DNA of 64,000 bases from Roridomyces roridus. Taxonomy: Eukaryota > Basidiomycota > Agaricomycetes > Agaricales > Mycenaceae. A program made the translations under genes and the position numbers. Position 1 is the stretch's first letter. The number at the start of each line of letters is the position of its first letter. This document shows positions 58,890-64,000 of this stretch, piece after piece. The notes under the pieces are model-generated. The model did no database searches. It was not told where the DNA came from and was given only the letters and a program-made list of their open reading frames with translations. The stretch is taken from positions 186,001-250,000 of the forward strand of contig JARKIF010000008.1 in NCBI GenBank assembly GCA_029378245.1. The letters run 5' to 3'.

Positions 58890-59457
58890 GGTTGGAGTAG
58901 AATGAGAGAAAGATGCGCGTCCAGATTTAAGTATAAAACGGTCGGGTACAAAGGTGGCCGGATGTCCGAGCGGCATCAGGTCCGCGTTTCCGTATGATTT
59001 TGGGTCGCGGGGAACGGCTGCAAAAGAGATATAGCCATGGCGATGATTCGCGTCGGAGGTACAACTTGCGACGAGGCTCAGAGCGAGGGGTGTGTAAAAT
59101 GGAGATCGGTCAGAACCAGGGGATTTTATTTCTGCATTGATTGCTCAGTTTCAAGCGTTGGATCGTCGCAAGTTCGGGACTCCGTATTTGCACAGGTTCC
59201 CACGCGGGGTACGGCCACTATACACCAAGCGCCAACCCCGCGCCTCCCCGCGCCGTATGTTTTTCGTCGCGAGTAGCACGTGATGGCAGAGGGTGACGGC
59301 GATAAACAAGGACAAGCAACTCTTTTCTGCACCGATCATGTCCGCGAAGATCAAAAATGAATGTCTTATCTCATTTCTGGCCTCACATGTCGGCCTGGCC
59401 CTTCTCTACTCTGCCCTGCCGTGAGAGACCTATGTCGCTATCGCTTCCATCTCTACC
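58890..59457. other. Intergenic region between divergent NMO-like and DUF3445 genes
   Basis: 568 bp, presumably carrying both promoters. A TATAAAA at about 58930 is on the plus strand and too far from the plus-strand gene to be its obvious core promoter. No coding signal seen. Confidence 0.5.
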
Positions 59458-60706
59458 ATGCCCACCTCGAGTAACGCGGCCTTGCTCCTCGCCGTCGTGC
59501 TCGCCTTGGGGCTCGCGTTCTCAGCAAAACCAATCCATCGTCGACTCTTCCATGCCATACCTGATTACTTCACGCTGACGGGCGTGCGGCGCCCCAAGCC
59601 TGTGCCGAGTGACTTTGATATAGACAAGGCAAAGGCCCGCCCTTATAGACCATTCCGCTGGGAGTACCACCAGACCATGAGTGAATTTCTATAATACTGG
59701 CGTTTGTGTTCCCTCTCACCTATCCAAGGTCTCAAGAGCATGGACCCCGATCGTTGGATCGAGCTAGAGTCGACGTACAAGACACGCATCCAGCAGAGGC
59801 TTGAACTCTATTCGCTGCATGACAAGAAGATCATCGACTGTCTACCAGGCGCCGAAGCTGCCTGTAAAGAGCTCATGGAAATGGTCATCCAATTTGTATG
59901 CGCACGGTATCCCAAACAATTCTCCTACGGCGCGGACGGAGTGTTCCATAATCGAATCTTGGATATTCACTCTGACACCAGGACCATTCACCCGTTGTTC
60001 TTCCTGCTGCAGCACATTCCCGAGGATTTTCTCATCACGCTGGAGGATAAGAAATCGGGCTTTTACACATTCCGAGCGGGCGTGTCCTGCTCTTCTGTAG
60101 GATGGAATGTGTCCACCAAGATTGGCATGAACCTGCAGCAAATTCACCAGCCCGTTCCGGACTATAAAGAGAAGATGGAGTTTTCGATGGATAGGTGGGA
60201 CTAGCCGCCCCACGTTAGGCACGACATTGACCTGCTTCAGGTATTTCTCCAAAATGCCCACGGACAAACCCATCCAACGAGGCTCGTGGGGTATAGAAGT
60301 TGGTCAGCCTCTGTTCTTCCAAGAAGACGAAGCAGAGTTCAAGCTCTCACGCGAGCCACAAGGCCCACCTGACCTTTCCATCGACGATGTGCATCTGCGC
60401 GTCGACTGGCAGACCCTCCGCCGTCTCCCCCGCTCCTGTGCAATCGTATTCAACTTTAAACCCCTCTTCACACCCATCCGTGACTTTCGGGAAGAGCCAT
60501 ACATCCCGAGCCTCCTGCTCAAGATTTTAAAGGACGGCAAATCGTCCTTCATGGAGTATAAATCCTTTTCACATGTCTCGCATGTTGTTTTGCCGGCTTT
60601 GGAGGAATGGGCGAGGGAGCAGGAGGAGAAGGGCTGGGTGCCCAAAGATTGGGTACCCCGGACGTTGGCAGAGGATCCGTTCTTCCCTGGGTACAATGTG
60701 TCATGA
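59458..60706 (+). CDS. DUF3445 protein (heme-dependent oxidative N-demethylase-like)
   Basis: Member of the DUF3445/HODM-alpha family; characterised relatives are heme-dependent N-demethylases, but the fungal function is not known. The N-terminus MPTSSNAALLLAVVLALGLA is a signal anchor. Core: YRPFRWEYHQTMSLKSMDPD, RWIELESTYKTRIQQRLELY, then FCARYPKQFSY-like region VIQFVCARYPKQFSYGADG, HPLFFLLQHIPEDFLITLED, GVSCSSVGWNVSTKIGMNLQ, IHQPVPDYKEKMEFSMDRYF, RVDWQTLRRLPRSCAIVFNF, ending DPFFPGYNVS. Two introns (about 59680-59735 and 60200-60240). Convergent with the WD40 gene, 26 bp between stops. Confidence 0.82.
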
Positions 60707-60732
60707 AATGTATATGTTGTGCACTCTATCCT

Positions 60733-62148
60733 TCAATCCGAGTCCATGAGTTCAGCCAATTCCCTCTCTTCCTCTTCCGACATGGCGAACTCCGAGCTGG
60801 ATTTGACGGGTTTTTCTTCTACTACCTTGGGCGCAGGCGGAGGCGGATTCAAAAGCTCTTTGTTTTATTTGAGTGGGGATCCAAAACGAAGAAAAGAAAC
60901 AAACCAGCTAATCTCCACTTGCGTATCGTTCCATCCAGACTGGTGCTAACCACCCAAGGCTCGACTCGAGTCTTGCCATCCTCCCCCGTGCTCTGACGAG
61001 TCCACAAATGCAGAGCTGTAACATCATGCCAATGGGCGTCGACTTGGTGGATCAACTCGGGCTCTTGCAGAGTGGATACATCATATACGCGGATGACGTC
61101 CCCTGCGCCTGTTAGGAGATACGGTTCTGCGAGGGGCGTTACAGAGAGCGGGAGGATGCAGCGGACGGCTGTGGGGTGGGGTATCGAGATCGAGGTTGCG
61201 GTTGGGGTCGGTGCAGCAGCTGGGTCAGGGACGACTTGCATTGTTTCGTCAGCAGAGGCGGTCCAGAGGAACCCATTCCCGATCCGCATGTCGTTGATCC
61301 CCGTACGGTGGTGGTTCAGCTGCTCTCTCAGCGTACTCTTCCATCGGCCGTCCGTCTCCTTGACCAAATCCCAGACTTTGATGGCGCCCATGCTATCGCT
61401 CGTGTATAACACAGCGGACGTATCCGAGAGTGCTACGCCGTCTATGCAAGACAGAGGGCGCGTATGTGCAGATATAGATCCCACAGAGACCAGAGGATTG
61501 CCCTTGGACGCGTCAGATAAATCCCTGGACGCGTTTAGTTGGAAAAAGAAGAATGAGAGGTCGAACATGCCAGAATCGCACGATCTTGTCCGAACTGCCG
61601 GATACGAGGAGCTTCAAGGAAGGAAACACAAAGAGACATTTCACAAAATCGGAGTGGGCGTCGGTCGATGATATCAACGCCTTGGTCTAAAAAGCGTAGT
61701 TCAATCGCGTGCAGGAAGGAAGAAAAGAAAGACTGACGCGTGTGTCCCACAGTTTTATCGTCTACGCACAGTCAGTCGAGTTTGCACACGAAGGGAACGC
61801 TCTCACTTTATCCCAAGACCCAGTAATCAAGATATCCTCATCGCAAAACGCAAGGGTCGTAACTGGCCCAGTATGGCCCCGATACAGCTGCAGCGTGTTC
61901 CCGCTTTCCAAATCCACCTTGCGCGCAACGTGCGTATTATCCGCGACCCAGACATACCCTTTGTGAATCTGGATGGCCAGCGCCTTGCCGGAAAGCTGGA
62001 CAGGTTCTCCGAGATCCTTGGTCCGTTCAGCCTTTTGTTTTCGCGCCTTTCGAGGTTGGGACTTAGACGGCGGGAGGATAGCCAGAACGGAATGACACAC
62101 GCCTCTCCGAGAACGAGATGGGCTTCGCTGAGCAGAAACTTCAGCCAT
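60733..62148 (-). CDS. WD40-repeat protein
   Basis: Beta-propeller scaffold protein of unknown partner. Starts MAEVSAQRSPSRSRRGVCHS. Repeats visible: GKALAIQIHKGYVWVADNTH, HTGPVTTLAFCDEDILITGS then WDK, HSDFVKCLFVFPSLKLLVSG then SSDK, SCIDGVALSDTSAVLYTSDS then IKVWD, INDMRIGNGFLWTASADETM, AVRCILPLSVTPLAEPYLLT and HDVTALHLW, with VVSTSLDGTIRKWRL. After a final intron it ends with an acidic tail (SEEEERELAELMDSD). Four or five introns. The short acidic tail and basic N-terminus suggest nuclear or nucleolar location; unproven. Confidence 0.82.
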
Positions 62149-62470
62149 GATGGTCTAGAGTAAGATGATTCCGACTGTTTGACTCGCAAACAAAGTATTA
62201 TTTGCGAGCCGAGTAAATACGAATACAAAGCTGGTTCGAACGACGAAAGCTACATAGAGCACCGGGTCCAAAATGAGTGTACTGAGCGCACTGATATACA
62301 AAGGGGGGACGCTAATTGAGGGGGTCAAGATGGGTAACGAAGGTGGTCTTGATACAAGACGAGAGGGATAATCTGATACAACTCCAGCGGACGAGGAATT
62401 AGGCAGAGTGTAAGGTGTATGAGAGAGAACAAGAAAAAGGAGAGTGGCGGCCAGGAATTGCTTGGCGAAA
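62149..62470. other. Intergenic region
   Basis: 322 bp between the PKA gene stop and the WD40 gene start, both on the minus strand. It contains the kinase 3' UTR and the WD40 promoter; nothing else recognised. Confidence 0.5.
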
Positions 62471-63871
62471 TTAGAATTCGGTGAACTGATATGCAATAGG
62501 ATCGAAACGCTCGTGGACGGGCGGAAGTTGCTCCTCCCTGATCAGTCCGGGCATTTCGTCCGCAGGGGGGAAGGGGAAGATGCAAAAAGTGACGTGTATC
62601 ATCCACGGATGAGGTGTGGGGAACGATTGGAGCGTTTATTTCCCGGCGCTCCAGAGCGTCCCAATCGACACCTCTGAACCACGGATGGTCTAGAATGTCC
62701 TGTGGCCCTCCAATCATATTCCCGAGGCGCTGGGTACGGTCCGGGTTCAGGAAGGCCCGAATCAGCGATCGGGAAAGCGGGTCCATGCTCCTCGGCCAGT
62801 GGATGTGACCATTGAGGATCTTTTCGTAGATGCCGTAGGGAGACTCGTCGAAAAAGGGAGGGTACCCGACGAGCATCTCATAGCAGAGGACACCGCATGC
62901 CCACCAATCCGCGGCCTTGCCGTGACCAGTCGGATTGGATGATTTCAGGCGCGAGGTATTCGGGCGTGCCGCACAAAGTCCAAGTACGGTCGTCCACAAT
63001 TTTTGCAAAGCCGAAATCGGTGAGTCGCAAATAACCACGCGAGTCGAGGAGGAGGTTCTCGGGCTTGAGGTCACGGTAGATGATGTTGAAAGAATGTAAA
63101 TATTTGAGAGCAAGGATGATGGTGGCCAGATAAAATCGCGTAACATCCGGCGTGAAGCGCTGGGCGCGGCGGAGATGGGTGAATAATTCTCCGCCGGGTA
63201 CGTAGGACATCAACATGTACACGTTGAGGCTGTCCTGGAATGTAGCAAAGAGGTCGACGACGAAGGGGTGTTGGACGCGGGACAGAATGTAGCGTTCTGC
63301 ATTGACATGCTCGACCTGCCGCAGGCGAACGATGTCGGTTTTGCGCAGAACCTTCATAGCGAAATGGTTCTGGGATCCTGGGGAAGCCGGATTGCGATGG
63401 CGAACCAGCAGAACCCGAGCAAAGGTTCCGGTACCTGTCATGTCGCTCATCAGCCAAAAAAAAAAGAGTGGCAAGAGGCGAGGACGAACCGAGTGTGCGG
63501 GTTACTTCAAAATCGGTAAGATGAAGACCCGTTCTCTGGAGATGGACCTGCTCGTCCTCGAGAATCCTGAGGGGAGGCTGTGGCGGCGGTGCAGCTCTAG
63601 GCTGTGACTCGACGTCCATATCCACAGACGGGGCCGAATCGGACCATACTGCAGAATGAGGCCCATGTGTTTCTGGGCCGCTGTAGCGTGGTTCGGTGTC
63701 GATCACAATGTCGTCTCCGTTCTCGCTGTTTGGGGGCGTCAACGGAGCGTCCGGGACAACTGTGATCTGAGCCTGAGAGCGCCTCGGTTGAACAAGTGGG
63801 TTGGGCGAGCCGTCGGACGAGAGGGGTGGCGGGAGAGAGGTTGCTCTTGGGGAGATTAAAGGCACGTCCAT
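62471..63871 (-). CDS. cAMP-dependent protein kinase catalytic subunit, one frame break
   Basis: AGC Ser/Thr kinase of the PKA-C type. A disordered N-terminus ([20 protein letters not shown] onward) leads to [12 protein letters not shown], spliced to [12 protein letters not shown] (glycine loop), [14 protein letters not shown] (ATP Lys), [20 protein letters not shown] with [22 protein letters not shown] (activation loop Thr), [20 protein letters not shown], and an AGC tail ending [11 protein letters not shown], whose FTEF is the PKA hydrophobic motif. Between LHLPLPP and ADEMPGLI the frame shifts: a run of six G on the plus strand (62565-62570) would need five. Two introns otherwise clear. 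Acts downstream of cAMP in growth and nutrient signalling. Confidence 0.93.
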
Positions 63872-64000
63872 TGCCGCAACAAACTTCTCAGCAACGCTCC
63901 GCCTCTGGAGTGGGAGTGCACGAGCAGTGCTGCACCCGGTATTGGAGCGAAGAGGAAAAAGGCAGACGAAATGAGTATCTGCTGCAAGTGGAAGGAGGTG

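Overview
This window is nuclear DNA of a filamentous fungus, almost certainly an agaricomycete basidiomycete. The evidence is dense genes broken by many short (about 41-60 bp) GT-AG introns with CTAAC/CTAAT branch sites, intergenic gaps often under 100 bp, and proteins whose motifs match basidiomycete orthologues (Argonaute, Nop16, Ypt1, Syf1, EDC4, M50B, GH13 amylase with CBM20, a 7-cysteine metallothionein). A Rhizoctonia/Ceratobasidium-like source is a guess, not something the sequence proves. There are no rRNAs, convincing tRNAs, CRISPR arrays or intact transposons. Spans given for genes run from start to stop codon and include introns; most proteins were rebuilt by joining exons by eye.

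Layout. 0-5 kb: end of an MFS transporter, an orphan gene held between two copies of the MFS/peptidase junction, an M24 aminopeptidase-like protein, and an AlkB-type dioxygenase with CUE-like and GRF-like ends. 5-13 kb: peroxisomal-type acyl-CoA synthetase, penta-EF-hand protein, HAD hydrolase, a tiny four-exon QCR10-like gene, NOP16. 13-19 kb: Zn2Cys6 regulator, zinc-ribbon protein, aspartic protease with an in-frame TAG, YPT1. 19.7-23.2 kb: a full Argonaute. 24-36 kb: mitochondrial ribosomal mL49, vitamin B6 synthase PDX1, an RS/P-rich protein divergent from cyclin L, SRP receptor alpha, a mucin-like membrane protein, glyoxalase II, SFT2. 36.7-46.7 kb: EDC4/Ge-1, metallothionein, Rab geranylgeranyltransferase alpha, SYF1. 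46.8-53.8 kb: secreted orphan, conserved orphan, two membrane proteins (one an M50B-like protease), SSF1, cytochrome c heme lyase. 53.9-64 kb: alpha-amylase with two CBM20 modules, nitronate monooxygenase-like enzyme, DUF3445 protein, WD40 protein, PKA catalytic subunit.

The genes are mainly housekeeping and not one pathway cluster, but some themes recur: RNA processing and silencing (Argonaute, EDC4, SYF1, cyclin L, RS/P-rich protein), ribosome biogenesis (NOP16, SSF1, mL49), Rab traffic (YPT1, its prenyltransferase alpha subunit, SFT2), and peroxisomal lipid or nitro-compound metabolism (two enzymes ending in AKL). I found no clear undescribed multi-gene system. The most unusual signals are the duplicated gene junction around the orphan gene at 889-1470, an active-site His-to-Gln change and doubled CBM20 in the amylase, the in-frame stop in the protease, a likely GC-AG intron, a start codon sitting alone in its own exon, and at least seven single-base frame breaks in otherwise well-conserved genes, most of them in homopolymer runs.
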